64,000 bases of DNA from the NCBI RefSeq assembly GCF_000223375.1, contig NC_017384.1, positions 2,358,501 to 2,422,500 of the forward strand, read 5' to 3'. Position numbers and translations under genes: made by a program. This DNA is from Ketogulonicigenium vulgare WSH-001 (GTDB taxonomy: Bacteria > Pseudomonadota > Alphaproteobacteria > Rhodobacterales > Rhodobacteraceae). Position 1 is the stretch's first letter. The number at the start of each line of letters is the position of its first letter. A model generated the notes under the pieces. The model was given only the letters and a program-made list of their open reading frames with translations, did no database searches and was not told the DNA's origin. This document shows, piece after piece, positions 29,101-37,475 of this stretch.

Positions 29101-29558
29101 AGCTCGGCCGCGCGATCCTCCATTTCTCGAAAGGCGGGCGAGATGCCGGCCTCCAGCGGAAAGCGCCGCAGCACCGAGGCGCAAAAGGCGTGAATGGTCT
29201 GGATTTTCAGCCCGCCGGGCACTTCCATCGCCTGCGCGAACAGGCGGCGGGCGGTCGCAAGTTGCGCGGCATCAGTGGATTGCGCGGCATCAAGCGTGGT
29301 CAGCTTTTCCCGCAGCGCCGCGTCATCCATCATCGCCCATTGGCCAAGGCTGCGGAACAGACGGTTCTGCATCTCGGCAGCGGCGGCCTTGGTATAGGTC
29401 AGACACAGGATATTCTGCGGATCGACCCCGCCCAGCAGCAGCCGCGCGACGCGGTCGGTCAGCACGCGCGTCTTGCCCGAACCCGCATTCGCCGACAGCC
29501 AAGTCGACGCGTCGGGGCGCGCGGCCTGCACCTGGCGCTGGGTTGCTAAATCAGTCAT
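26181..29558 (-). CDS. addA: Double-strand break repair helicase-nuclease AddA
   Basis: 1125 residues, as expected for alphaproteobacterial AddA. It processes DNA ends for RecA loading together with AddB. SF1 helicase motifs are visible: motif I ANAGSGKTRVLTDRVARLL (residues 24-42), motif II ILVDEAQDTSPRQWQVI, SIYSFQGADPREF and motif VI LLYVALTRAESWLIVCA. The C-terminal nuclease domain holds VTAIDFKTNRIAP with the metal-binding aspartate and catalytic lysine. It overlaps the addB stop by four bases. Confidence 0.95.
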   Translation of the reverse strand: MTDLATQRQVQAARPDASTWLSANAGSGKTRVLTDRVARLLLGGVDPQNILCLTYTKAAAAEMQNRLFRSLGQWAMMDDAALREKLTTLDAAQSTDAAQLATARRLFAQAMEVPGGLKIQTIHAFCASVLRRFPLEAGISPAFREMEDRAAELLREDVAERMALGPARDLIDGVMRHLGGGSFSSLLAAITARRQAFIGPADHAALRAALNLSATASRNDALTLAIQPSDRQLAQEISAAFQGQTKTYTEFAAALNRLQFDAPGADDMAVLHRLFTFSDGASKSGRFPQANHAKAVAAMEPIAEAVFDWMDRYAAALDLLNSLDTLEKTIALDDFARAFVPAYEAEKLLSGQLDFDDLIEKTRALLQDSAVAQWVLFRLDGGIDHILVDEAQDTSPRQWQVIAALAQEFAAGDGRSKAEARTIFVVGDMKQSIYSFQGADPREFQRMRDDFAARLSDAGSGLNTLALEHSFRSSWAILRLVDAVFVGRQDSLGDISTHIAFKGDLPGRVDLWPAIPKADDKRENGDWFAPVDLQSPAHPSRILADQVADACADMVANAYLPNHDGKTRRKVSEGDILILVQRRSDIFAHVIAALKARGLRVAGADRLRIGAELAVRDIMALIKFLSLAEDDLSLAAALKSPLLGWNEQMLFTLAHHRPKGAPLWQALRSADHADTLAMLNDLRDQADFLRPYDLINRLLLRHDGRRRLLARLGTEAEDGIDALLAQALAYEEGNIPSLTGFIEWMEADELEIKRQLGSGADQIRVMTVHGSKGLESPIVIMPDTAKRRPSNDGTIALHPDGMALWPSSPAPAAVQALREASAEARADESLRLLYVALTRAESWLIVCAAGETGEGSDSWYGLVEDAMKALDTVQGPRGMRLAHGDWDGLPVAAPSQTTAASPAPVSDAILTGAVPDMPVAAAQALSPSDLGGAKIVPEEQSVPDDALQEVAKLRGTIIHLLLEHLPQIAPAQRQAHGTQLINLVEDHALAGPAADLVADALAILENPDNAILFGGDSLPEVALSAAVGGQRLHGIIDRLQVTPARVTAIDFKTNRIAPASPAQIPEGILRQMGAYHAMLAAIYPDRVIDVRILWTASGQLMQVDPTAASGALGRALDAMAPQPYL

Positions 29559-32473
29559 GCCAAATCCTCGGGCTGCGGCAGATCACTGTCGCCCCATTCG
29601 CCATAGCGCGCCAAATGGTCGTAATCGCTAGCATATTTCATCTCGAACGGCGCGATGCGCGCGGTATATCCACGCGGATATTGCATCCAAGCGTCGATCA
29701 ACTGTTGCAATTCGGCCCAGATTTGCGCGGGCGGCAGTTCATCCAGCGGGGCGGGCACGGTGGCAAGTTTTGACCCCAGGCCAATGAATTCCGCGCCAGC
29801 CACATCACGTGGGCCGATCTGCTGGAACGCGCCGCGCGCAATCATCGCTGCCTCGATCAGCAGTTGTTTGTCGAAATAGCGCTGGCTTTTGGCGCTGGGG
29901 GGCGCGCCGGTTTTATAATCATAGATCAGCGCCTGTCCGTCAGGCTGCAGGTCGATCCGGTCCGCTTTCCCGACCAGCGTGAAATCGTGACGGCCAAGGG
30001 CAATCTCGCCGCGCTTTTCCAGCAGTGTGGGGGTGCCTTTCGCCTGACGCTCGCCTTCGGTTTGCAGGAAATAGGGCGCGGCGCGGCGGATCTGCGACAA
30101 CCATTGCCGTGCTGTGACGGGCCAAGGGCAGTCCTCATCCAGCGCGGCAATTGCGAATTGATCAAGCAAGGCAAGGGCATGGGCCGCATCGGGCGCTGTG
30201 CCCGAGTTTATAAAATCCTCGTAAACTTTGTGAATGACCGTGCCACGCATCCGCGCATCGGCGCTTTGGTTCAGCGGCCCCAGCGCGTTCAGCCGCAGAA
30301 CATGGCGGGCATAGATCGCATAGGGGTCGCGCAGCAATGTCTCGATCCCGGTGACCGAGAGTTTGGTCGGCCGCGCGGCAAGCGGTGGACGCGGCGCGGG
30401 GCGTGCAGCGGCGGGAAGGCGTGTGTCTGGTTGCGACATAGCGCTGGCACGGGCCAGCCAGGCATCCCCCTTTGCACGCATTGCGGCCAAAGCGGCAGGA
30501 CCGTTTTGGTCGGGCAGCCCCTCTAAAAGATTGGTCAGGCGATTGACCCAACGCGCGGCAACTGTTTCGGCATCGCTGGACCTGATCGCGCGCGATAGCC
30601 AAACCTCGGGGGCGGCGATGGCCTGTTGATAATCATGCGCGGCAAGGCCAATGCGGCGTTCAGGCAGCAGCAGCCCGGCGCGCGCGCGCAAGGCGCGGTT
30701 CAACCAGGGGTCTGCGGCAGATGCACCGGGCCAAATGCCTTCGTTCAGCCCCGCCAAGATGACCAGATCCGCCCCCTGCACGCGCGCCTCGAGCGTGCCC
30801 CAGATCAGCAGGTTTGGATGGCCGGTATCGGGATTGCGCACTTCGGCCCCGCGCAGAACACCATCAAGGATCGCGGTAAAGTCGCGTGGCTCCATCTCGC
30901 CGCCGTGGGGAGCGTTCAGTTGCAGATCGGCGATGACGGCGCGGGCCTTGCGACCTGCCGCCTCCTCCCACAGGGCTGGACCGCGCGAAATTTCCTCTGC
31001 GGTGTCAATGAGATGCGCCAGATGAGCGGACAGCGGGCGTGTGCTGATCCTATCCAGATCGTTGGTAAAATGAATGACCCACTCGGCCCATGCGCGTCGA
31101 TGATCTGGTGCATTTTCTTGACCAGCCCATTTCAGCAGGGCGGTGGCTGTGGGAAAGGGCATGCCCCGGTCGCGGATATACCGCTCTAGATCATGGCTGT
31201 TCAGCAAATGCTGGCCACGGTTCGCATCGGCATGTGTCAGCGGATGTTTCAGCAGCGAGAGCAAGCTTTCCGCATCCAGCCGTTGGCCGAACAGTCGCGC
31301 GACCTGTCGCAATAACCGACCCGGCGGCGACAATGGCAGCGGCTGACCCGCACTATCATCGGGTTTAACTGACCAAAGGTCAAGTGCTGCGGCAACCTGC
31401 CGGGTCAGCATCCGGTCTGGCGTAATCAGCGCGGCGGTTCGTCCTTCGTCCAGCGCCGCGCGCAGGCGCAACGCAATTGTCTGCGCCTCAAGCCGGGGCG
31501 ATGGCGCCTCGAGCAGGGTCATTTGCGCGGTGGCGAGGTTCAGATCACCCAGATCCTTTCCCTCAAGCCGCCATTGGTCGGTCACGGGCGCAGGTCGCAG
31601 TGAAAGTGATATCAGTCGGTTACGCGCGGGGTCGGGGGCATTCGACGATGTCCAAGGCCGGATATCGTGCAACGCCAGCCCAAGCCCGTCCGCGATCTTG
31701 CGGAACCGGAACTGCGGGTGATCCTCGGCGGCGACAGCGCTGCCGATCGCCTCCCACGCATGGTCTGGCATGTCAAAATCAAAGCCAGGCAGCACGACCG
31801 CGCCTTGCGGCAAGCGCGCCACGGCCTGCATCAGCAGTTGTGTCGCGCCGCGCGATCCGGTTGATCCGGCAATGATGATCGGGTCGGTGGGCGGTGCGAT
31901 TTGCCAGTGCGCGACAAGCCGTTCGATCACCATACGCTGACGCGCCTCGCGGTCGGGCTGGCCGGTCTGGTCGAAATAACCGCTGATAATCTTTAGAAAT
32001 TCCAGCGTACGCTGCCAGTGCCCGGATTGATCCGACACATCCAGCGCGGCGATCACATCGGGGCTGACGCCCTCGCCCTGCATTTCATCCATCAGCGCCG
32101 CCAGGCTATCGGCCAGATCGTAAAGCGCCGCGCGCGGGGCAAGGTCGGGCGCGCTTTCCAATAGTCGCGCGATCAGGCGCGTCAGCTCTAGCCGACGCTG
32201 CAGGGCGGGAACGGGCAGCGGCAGATCGGCTGCAACGGGGTCCAGCGCCAGATCCGTCACCAGCCGGATTCGCGGCAGGATCATCGCGCCGCCTTGATCA
32301 AAGAGGTTGCGCAGGCGGCGCTGCATCCGCGCTGTGTTCACATATAGGGTGACGCGGGCCCAGTCCTCGGGCGCGCGGCCCGCCATGCGATCATGCAGAC
32401 CGGCGATCAGTGCGGCAGGAAAATCTGCACCCGGCGGCAGGCCAAACAGGCGCGCGCTTTCATCAAAGATCAT
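29555..32473 (-). CDS. addB: Double-strand break repair protein AddB
   Basis: 972 residues. AddB partners AddA; its N-terminal half is helicase-like but degenerate, and its C-terminal nuclease domain has ALIYDYKTGAPPSAKSQRYFDKQLLIEAAMIA (D, K and Q/L residues of the RecB-type nuclease). FAALIAGLHDRM near the start is typical. It overlaps tsaE by 11 bases. In many Rhodobacteraceae an aminoglycoside-phosphotransferase-like gene and a nucleotidyltransferase gene (amgK/murU type) lie between tsaE and addB; here they are absent. Confidence 0.92.
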   Translation of the reverse strand: MIFDESARLFGLPPGADFPAALIAGLHDRMAGRAPEDWARVTLYVNTARMQRRLRNLFDQGGAMILPRIRLVTDLALDPVAADLPLPVPALQRRLELTRLIARLLESAPDLAPRAALYDLADSLAALMDEMQGEGVSPDVIAALDVSDQSGHWQRTLEFLKIISGYFDQTGQPDREARQRMVIERLVAHWQIAPPTDPIIIAGSTGSRGATQLLMQAVARLPQGAVVLPGFDFDMPDHAWEAIGSAVAAEDHPQFRFRKIADGLGLALHDIRPWTSSNAPDPARNRLISLSLRPAPVTDQWRLEGKDLGDLNLATAQMTLLEAPSPRLEAQTIALRLRAALDEGRTAALITPDRMLTRQVAAALDLWSVKPDDSAGQPLPLSPPGRLLRQVARLFGQRLDAESLLSLLKHPLTHADANRGQHLLNSHDLERYIRDRGMPFPTATALLKWAGQENAPDHRRAWAEWVIHFTNDLDRISTRPLSAHLAHLIDTAEEISRGPALWEEAAGRKARAVIADLQLNAPHGGEMEPRDFTAILDGVLRGAEVRNPDTGHPNLLIWGTLEARVQGADLVILAGLNEGIWPGASAADPWLNRALRARAGLLLPERRIGLAAHDYQQAIAAPEVWLSRAIRSSDAETVAARWVNRLTNLLEGLPDQNGPAALAAMRAKGDAWLARASAMSQPDTRLPAAARPAPRPPLAARPTKLSVTGIETLLRDPYAIYARHVLRLNALGPLNQSADARMRGTVIHKVYEDFINSGTAPDAAHALALLDQFAIAALDEDCPWPVTARQWLSQIRRAAPYFLQTEGERQAKGTPTLLEKRGEIALGRHDFTLVGKADRIDLQPDGQALIYDYKTGAPPSAKSQRYFDKQLLIEAAMIARGAFQQIGPRDVAGAEFIGLGSKLATVPAPLDELPPAQIWAELQQLIDAWMQYPRGYTARIAPFEMKYASDYDHLARYGEWGDSDLPQPEDLA

Positions 32474-32915
32474 CGAGCTTTGCGTCCCATTGTTTTGATC
32501 CGGTCAGGGTGACTTGATGCGTCCCATCTGAAAGCGCGATGAAATCAAGGGTCAGGGCGCTGGCAGGGGTCATACTGCCCAAGCGATCGGGCCATTCGAT
32601 CAGGCAAATCGCAGTGTCAAAGGCGTCGGTCAGGCCCAGTTCGATCACCTCATCCGGATGGGTCAGGCGGTAAAGATCGCAATGCCAGATCGGCACATCC
32701 GCCTCATAGGTTTGCACAAGCGTGAAGGTGGGCGAGGGCACATCCTCGGTCGGATTGCCAAGGCGTGCCCGTATCAGCGCGCGGCTAAAAAAGGATTTCC
32801 CTGCGCCAATCTGGCCGTTCAGCAACAGGATATCACCCGCAGCAAGGCGCGGTGCAAGACGGGCGGCGAGCGTGGCGGTCTCGGCCTCGCTTGAAAGAAG
32901 AATGGTCAGTTGCAT
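32463..32915 (-). CDS. tsaE: tRNA threonylcarbamoyladenosine biosynthesis ATPase TsaE
   Basis: A 150-residue P-loop ATPase (YjeE) that, with TsaB and TsaD, makes the t6A37 modification of tRNAs reading ANN codons. LLLNGQIGAGKSFFSRALIRARLG (Walker A near residues 34-45) and VPSPTFTLVQTYEADVPIWHCDLYRL with IELGLTDAF are the usual family elements. It is the first gene of a leftward run with addB and addA and lies 48 bases downstream of the PAS gene. Confidence 0.94.
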   Translation of the reverse strand: MQLTILLSSEAETATLAARLAPRLAAGDILLLNGQIGAGKSFFSRALIRARLGNPTEDVPSPTFTLVQTYEADVPIWHCDLYRLTHPDEVIELGLTDAFDTAICLIEWPDRLGSMTPASALTLDFIALSDGTHQVTLTGSKQWDAKLDDL

Positions 32916-32963
32916 GTTTCAGATGTGGCAGGCGGCGCGGCTTATCGCAAGCGTGAAGCGCCC

Positions 32964-34469
32964 CTAAGCGCTAAAGCGAATGCCTGCGCTAGTACTGCGT
33001 CTGCCCTGCAAGATGGCGCGAAACCCCACCATCACGCGGCCGCTTCCGATGCTATTTGCGCGCAATTCGGTCTCATCGTCCAACGGATGCCAACATAGAT
33101 CAAGGGCAATCGGATCGCTGTTGCGCAGCCCCGTGGTCGCCCGGGCCAGCGCGGCGGAGGCGAACTGCCTGTGCCAACGGGCAATTTCGCTGTCCAAAGA
33201 GAGCGGCGCCACGATATCATCATGCAGCGCCCACATGTCGTAATAGGCCGCATTGGCGACGATCAGCGTTCCTGTCCGGGCAAAGACCGCGATTGCCTCA
33301 TCCAGCGCGCCAATCACACCATGCAGCGTATCCAGCTCGGCCCGAAAGGCGCGGGTCATTTGAACCTCGGATGAAATATCTTCAAATAACAGCGCCATAA
33401 CGTTGTCGGGGTAGGGCTGGGCGGTCACACGCAGCGTGCGGCCATCCCCCAGATGCCATGTTTCCGACAGGCTGGGACTGTGGCCGGCCTCGAGCGAGGT
33501 TAGCCGCGCGCGCCAGTTCAGATAATCGCGCGGCTCGGGCAGCAGATGCGAATCCCTGAGGTGGTCAAGAAAGTTTGCCAGTGTCGGACGCTGCAGTAAT
33601 GTAGCCGTCGACAGTCCGGTCAGGTCGGTCAGCGCCGGGTTGAATTGCATCATGCGCCGACTGGCATCGAACAGTGCGATACCCATGGGCAGGCCGGCAT
33701 AGATCTGACCGATGCCATTCAGGAATTGTTTGCGCGCAGTCTCGGCGGCTGTGATCGCGGTAATATCTGTCGCGAAATGCATCTTATGTGGGCCGCGCTG
33801 ACTGGATCTGATGGAAAAGTCGTGCACTTTCCCTTGGACCGTCAGGCTGGTGCGTAGGGCATCAGAATCCTTGAACACCTGCGGCAGTGGCCAACTGACG
33901 GGCGCATTCGCCGGCAATAAGTCTAAGTAGCTGGCATTGGCCCATAAAACGCGGCCATCAGGATCGGTGACCCAAATGGCCTGCGGACTATCTTCTGCCA
34001 TAGCGCGCAGGATTTGATCCTCGGACGAGGCGCTATCGGTCGCGGCCATTGTTCGGGTCGCCATCTCGATCCGGCATAACGGCCCGCGCCGCAATAGTCG
34101 CAACGCAAGTGGCCCATTGTTTTCATTCAGCATGAGATAGCCATGCCCGCCCATCGCATCAATGCGCCGCGGCAGATCGGCAAAACGCAATGTCAGTTGG
34201 GCGATCAGGGTTGATTCCGTAAAGGCGCGCTGCTTATCGCCTGGCATGAATTGCTGCGCATCCCCATCGGCGACCTGTAACACCCCGTCATCAAATAGGA
34301 ACATGGCTAACGGCTGCGTCGCATTGCGCAACTGATCCCTTTTGCGGCGGATCAACCCTACGGTGATCAAGCCCGCAATGGCGGTAACAAATATCAAAAT
34401 GGACAAGACCCAAAAGGCCAATGCCAGCGGCGTCAGATCAGTGATCCCGTTCAGACTATTCCATGGCAT
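32964..34469 (-). CDS. Membrane-anchored PAS-domain protein without a kinase domain
   Basis: 501 residues with one N-terminal transmembrane segment (about 15-38, LALAFWVLSILIFVTAIAGLITVGLI) and a cytoplasmic part built of PAS-like domains: about 155-240 (MAEDSPQAIWVTDPDGRVLWANASYLDLL), 250-370 (FLNGIGQIYAGLPMGIALFDASRRMMQFNPAL) and 385-485 (LDEAIAVFARTGTLIVANAAYYDMWAL). No histidine kinase, GGDEF, EAL or helix-turn-helix part can be seen, so it may sense a signal and act on a partner. It lies directly behind regB, separated by 127 bases that hold a perfect CtrA-type site. Function unknown. Confidence 0.75.
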   Translation of the reverse strand: MPWNSLNGITDLTPLALAFWVLSILIFVTAIAGLITVGLIRRKRDQLRNATQPLAMFLFDDGVLQVADGDAQQFMPGDKQRAFTESTLIAQLTLRFADLPRRIDAMGGHGYLMLNENNGPLALRLLRRGPLCRIEMATRTMAATDSASSEDQILRAMAEDSPQAIWVTDPDGRVLWANASYLDLLPANAPVSWPLPQVFKDSDALRTSLTVQGKVHDFSIRSSQRGPHKMHFATDITAITAAETARKQFLNGIGQIYAGLPMGIALFDASRRMMQFNPALTDLTGLSTATLLQRPTLANFLDHLRDSHLLPEPRDYLNWRARLTSLEAGHSPSLSETWHLGDGRTLRVTAQPYPDNVMALLFEDISSEVQMTRAFRAELDTLHGVIGALDEAIAVFARTGTLIVANAAYYDMWALHDDIVAPLSLDSEIARWHRQFASAALARATTGLRNSDPIALDLCWHPLDDETELRANSIGSGRVMVGFRAILQGRRSTSAGIRFSA

Positions 34470-34520
34470 TTTTCATTGCCCGCCCCGGCCGTTCCCTGGA
34501 GCGAGATTTCAATCAATAGA

Positions 34521-34535
34521 TTAATACCGGGTTAA
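34521..34535. promoter_or_regulatory. CtrA-type binding site before the PAS gene
   Basis: TTAATACCGGGTTAA is a full match to TTAA-N7-TTAA, the consensus for the cell-cycle regulator CtrA. It lies 52-66 bases upstream of the PAS gene start. The stretch 34470-34596 is AT-rich and otherwise empty, fitting a promoter. Binding is inferred. Confidence 0.55.
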
Positions 34536-34596
34536 TATCTCGGCGCTGACGCGGAGGCATTAACACGTAAAAGTTGAGTAAATCTGCGTATAAACG

Positions 34597-36036
34597 TTAA
34601 ATGCGAAATGGCCGATTTTCACCAAATCCATCGATCATATCCAGGGGCGGCGCCTCGATTAATGCGCGCGGCCAGACCACGGTGACCACTGCGCCATGCC
34701 CCGGAAAGTCGAATTCCGGCACCGCATTCGAGAAGGTCGGTCGCCCACCTGATCGTTCTAACAAGGTCTTAGCGATAAACAGGCCCAGACCCATCCCCTC
34801 ATATCCGGGTCGGCGATTGGCGTTTTCTGCCGGACGGCGGCGATGCACAAAAGGATCGCCAATGCGTCCGATGACCGAGGGCGGAAAACCTTCGCCATCG
34901 TCGCGAATACACACGCGCAGGTGGATATGGTCCCAGTAATATTCCACGCGCACGGTGGAATGTGCAAAGTCGACCGCGTTCTGGATCAGGTTCCGCAAGC
35001 CGTGAATGACCTCGGGGCGGCGCAATACGGTGGGTTGGTGGCCTGATTCGGGGGCGACATCCTCGGCCACAAGGAACAAAACCTCTTTGCCGCGGGCCAA
35101 ATGCGGCTCGGCCGCTTCGCGCAGCAGCGCTTCGAACGGGGCGCGCAGCAGCAAGCGGTCTTCTTTGCCGGCGCGGCCCATGGAATGCAGGATATCGCGG
35201 CAACGGTTGGCCTGATCCAGCAGCAGGATCGCATCATCGCGCAGGTCGGGCTGCTTGCTGAGATCACGCACCAGTTCGGACGCGACCAGCTTGATCGTCG
35301 CCAGCGGCGTGCCCAGCTCATGCGCAGCGGCGGCGACCACGCCGCCAAGGTCGGTCAGCTTCTGCTCGCGCGCCAGTGCCATCTGTGTGGCCAGCAGCGC
35401 CTCGTTGATCTTTTGCAACTCGCGCGTGATTTGCCGCGCATAGACCGACAGGAACACCACGCCGACCACCAGCGCCAGCCAAAAGCCGAACAGGAAAATA
35501 TCCGGCATTTGCAGCATCGACCCGTCGGCCAGCACCATCGGCACATAAAAGACCCGCAGCAGCGAGATCACCAAAATCGTCAGGCCTGCCAGCAGCAAAA
35601 TGCCGCGCCGCGTCAGCACGGTCGCACCAATCGTCACCGGCGCCATGATCAGCAGCGCGAACGGGTTGTTCAACCCGCCGACCAGATACAGCAGCATCCC
35701 CAATTGCACGACATCCAGCACCAAAAAGGACATGGCCTGCCGTGCCGATAGCCGCGTGCTTTGCGGAAACAGCACCGTCGACAGCACGTTCACCGCCAGC
35801 GACAGGCCGATTGCAACGGCAACGGGGCCGACAGCGATTTGCAGGTTGAATATCGACACCGCCGCCCAAACTGCGCCGACTTGCCCGAAAATCGCCATCC
35901 AACGCACCAGAACCAGCGTGCGCAACCGCACCAGGTTCGACTCGCGCGTTGTGGTGAAAAGATGGCTTTCACTGCCGACGTCGGGAAATAGCTCGGGCGC
36001 GTCGTCTACGCCGGCAAGGTTGGGTTTGGCAGCCAT
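34597..36036 (-). CDS. regB: Redox-sensing histidine kinase RegB/PrrB
   Basis: 479 residues from the ATG at 36036, behind AGGAC; a farther upstream start would run through the divergent promoter. RegB phosphorylates RegA when the quinone pool and cytoplasm are reduced. Six hydrophobic segments fill residues 38-200, with the quinone-linked motif GGLNNPF at 120-126. The H box is AAAAHELGTPLATIKL with His239. Cys279 in LDQANRCRDIL corresponds to the redox-active cysteine, and G boxes with GDPFVHRR and GMGLGLFIAKTLLER follow. Divergent from regA. Confidence 0.93.
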   Translation of the reverse strand: MAAKPNLAGVDDAPELFPDVGSESHLFTTTRESNLVRLRTLVLVRWMAIFGQVGAVWAAVSIFNLQIAVGPVAVAIGLSLAVNVLSTVLFPQSTRLSARQAMSFLVLDVVQLGMLLYLVGGLNNPFALLIMAPVTIGATVLTRRGILLLAGLTILVISLLRVFYVPMVLADGSMLQMPDIFLFGFWLALVVGVVFLSVYARQITRELQKINEALLATQMALAREQKLTDLGGVVAAAAHELGTPLATIKLVASELVRDLSKQPDLRDDAILLLDQANRCRDILHSMGRAGKEDRLLLRAPFEALLREAAEPHLARGKEVLFLVAEDVAPESGHQPTVLRRPEVIHGLRNLIQNAVDFAHSTVRVEYYWDHIHLRVCIRDDGEGFPPSVIGRIGDPFVHRRRPAENANRRPGYEGMGLGLFIAKTLLERSGGRPTFSNAVPEFDFPGHGAVVTVVWPRALIEAPPLDMIDGFGENRPFRI

Positions 36037-36116
36037 ATTGTGTCCTGACGGGCGAAGTTTCGTGCGGCTATTGTCTGCCTTGCGCGGCAAATGATCAATC
36101 AGCAGCCTTGGCCAGC

Positions 36117-36171
36117 TGCGAATCTGTCGCAAAACTGCGACAAGATCGTGTTTTGCCGCAGGATATGCGGC
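36117..36171. promoter_or_regulatory. Cluster of inverted repeats in the regB-regA promoter region
   Basis: The sequence holds TGCGA-N5-TCGCA (36117-36131), overlapping a perfect 7-bp inverted repeat TGTCGCA-AAAC-TGCGACA (36125-36142), and GCCGCA-GGATA-TGCGGC (36155-36171). GCGRC/GNCGC half-sites with variable spacing are the known RegA/PrrA target form, so autoregulation is plausible. The assignment is by eye only. Confidence 0.45.
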
Positions 36172-36274
36172 GGATTGACGCTGCTTCACCTGCGCATTAG
36201 GGTGCGCGCGCAGCCCCCACCGGCAATTCCCCCGTGGTGGCACCTGATCGAACGCGACAAAAGGTTATCAGCGT

Positions 36275-36826
36275 ATGGATAGCGAGGAACTTGATCTGGG
36301 CAGGGACCGTAGCCTGCTTTTGGTCGATGATGATGACGCCTTTCTAAAACGTCTTGGAAAAGCGATGGAAAAGCGGGGCTTTGCGGTCCAATTGGCCGAA
36401 GGCGTCGCCGCCGGCAAAGCTGAGGTCGCACAGAACCCGCCAGCTTACGCTGTCGTTGATCTGCGGCTGGAAGATGGCAACGGCCTGGATGTGGTCGAGG
36501 CCTTGCGGGAAAGCCGTCCTGACTGTCGCATCGTGGTGCTGACGGGCTATGGCGCGATTGCAACCGCTGTTGCGGCTGTAAAAATCGGTGCGATTGATTA
36601 TTTGTCAAAGCCCGCCGATGCGACAGATGTGACGAATGCGCTGCTTGCGCGCCGATCCGACCATCCCGTACCGCCCGAAAATCCCATGAGCGCCGACCGC
36701 GTCCGCTGGGAACATATCCAGCGCGTGTACGAGCTATGCGACCGCAACGTGTCGGAAACCGCGCGTCGCCTGAATATGCACCGCCGCACCTTGCAGCGTA
36801 TTCTGGCCAAGCGCAGCCCTAAGTAA
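36275..36826 (+). CDS. regA: Redox response regulator RegA/PrrA
   Basis: A 183-residue regulator that, once phosphorylated by RegB, controls photosynthesis, respiration, carbon and nitrogen genes in Rhodobacteraceae. The receiver has the acidic pocket LLVDDDD, phosphorylation at Asp62 (VVDLRLEDGNG), LTGYG and SKPAD with the conserved lysine. The C-terminal helix-turn-helix NVSETARRLNMHRRTLQRIL is nearly invariant in the family. The common neighbours senC (copper chaperone) and hvrA are not present. The stop overlaps the convergent HD gene by eight bases. Confidence 0.94.
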   Translation: MDSEELDLGRDRSLLLVDDDDAFLKRLGKAMEKRGFAVQLAEGVAAGKAEVAQNPPAYAVVDLRLEDGNGLDVVEALRESRPDCRIVVLTGYGAIATAVAAVKIGAIDYLSKPADATDVTNALLARRSDHPVPPENPMSADRVRWEHIQRVYELCDRNVSETARRLNMHRRTLQRILAKRSPK

Positions 36827-37391
36827 GCGACTGGAACCGGGCAATAAAATCTGCCCGGACCTCGGACGCGGGACGCAAGCGTATCGCTAGCCCCTCGCGC
36901 GCCCCCAACGTGCAGCGCCCGATCAGCCGATCCGCCTCGGCAGCGGTGAACCCTGCAATCTCGACCGCTTCCAGCCAAGCCGATATTTTATCGGCAGCTT
37001 TGATCCGCCGTTTCACATCCGCAGGCAGGCGCGCGGGCAGGCCAAACCGCTGATGCACCGCTGCCGTCAGCCGCGTATCCAGATCGGCATAGCCTGATCC
37101 AACAGCGGCCTTTACCGGCGAGATCATATCCCCGATCACATATTCCGGTGCATCATGCAGCAGCGCCGCCAGCCGCCACTCGGCCATGCCTGGATTGTCG
37201 CGCGCAAAAATCTGTTCGACCAACAGTGAATGTTCGGCCACGGAATAGGCGTGATCACCCCGCGTCTGCCCATTCCAGCGCGCCACGAACGACAGGCCGT
37301 GGGCGATATCCTCGATTTCGATATCCAAAGGTGACGGGTCCAGCAAATCCAGCCGCCGTCCCGATAGCATCCTTTGCCAAGCGCGCTGCAT
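36819..37391 (-). CDS. HD-domain hydrolase, YfbR/5'-nucleotidase type
   Basis: 190 residues from the second of two adjacent ATGs (37391), five bases behind GGAG. The HD metal site is visible: the first His in [14 protein letters not shown], the HD pair in [16 protein letters not shown] (residues about 78-93) and a downstream aspartate in [15 protein letters not shown]. coli YfbR removes phosphate from deoxyribonucleoside monophosphates, and a related role is likely but untested. It lies between regA and ahcY; this order is common among relatives. Confidence 0.75.
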   Translation of the reverse strand: MQRAWQRMLSGRRLDLLDPSPLDIEIEDIAHGLSFVARWNGQTRGDHAYSVAEHSLLVEQIFARDNPGMAEWRLAALLHDAPEYVIGDMISPVKAAVGSGYADLDTRLTAAVHQRFGLPARLPADVKRRIKAADKISAWLEAVEIAGFTAAEADRLIGRCTLGAREGLAIRLRPASEVRADFIARFQSLT

Positions 37392-37475
37392 CATCGCTCC
37401 TGCCTTGGTTGTTCCTTTACGCATCCAATGCTAAACCTGCGGCAACCCAAAGGATCAGATCAAGGAGCCGCCGCA

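Noticed and set aside
37392..37475. SAH or SAM riboswitch before ahcY
   Set aside because: The 84-base leader shows no clear conserved core or stem set of either class.
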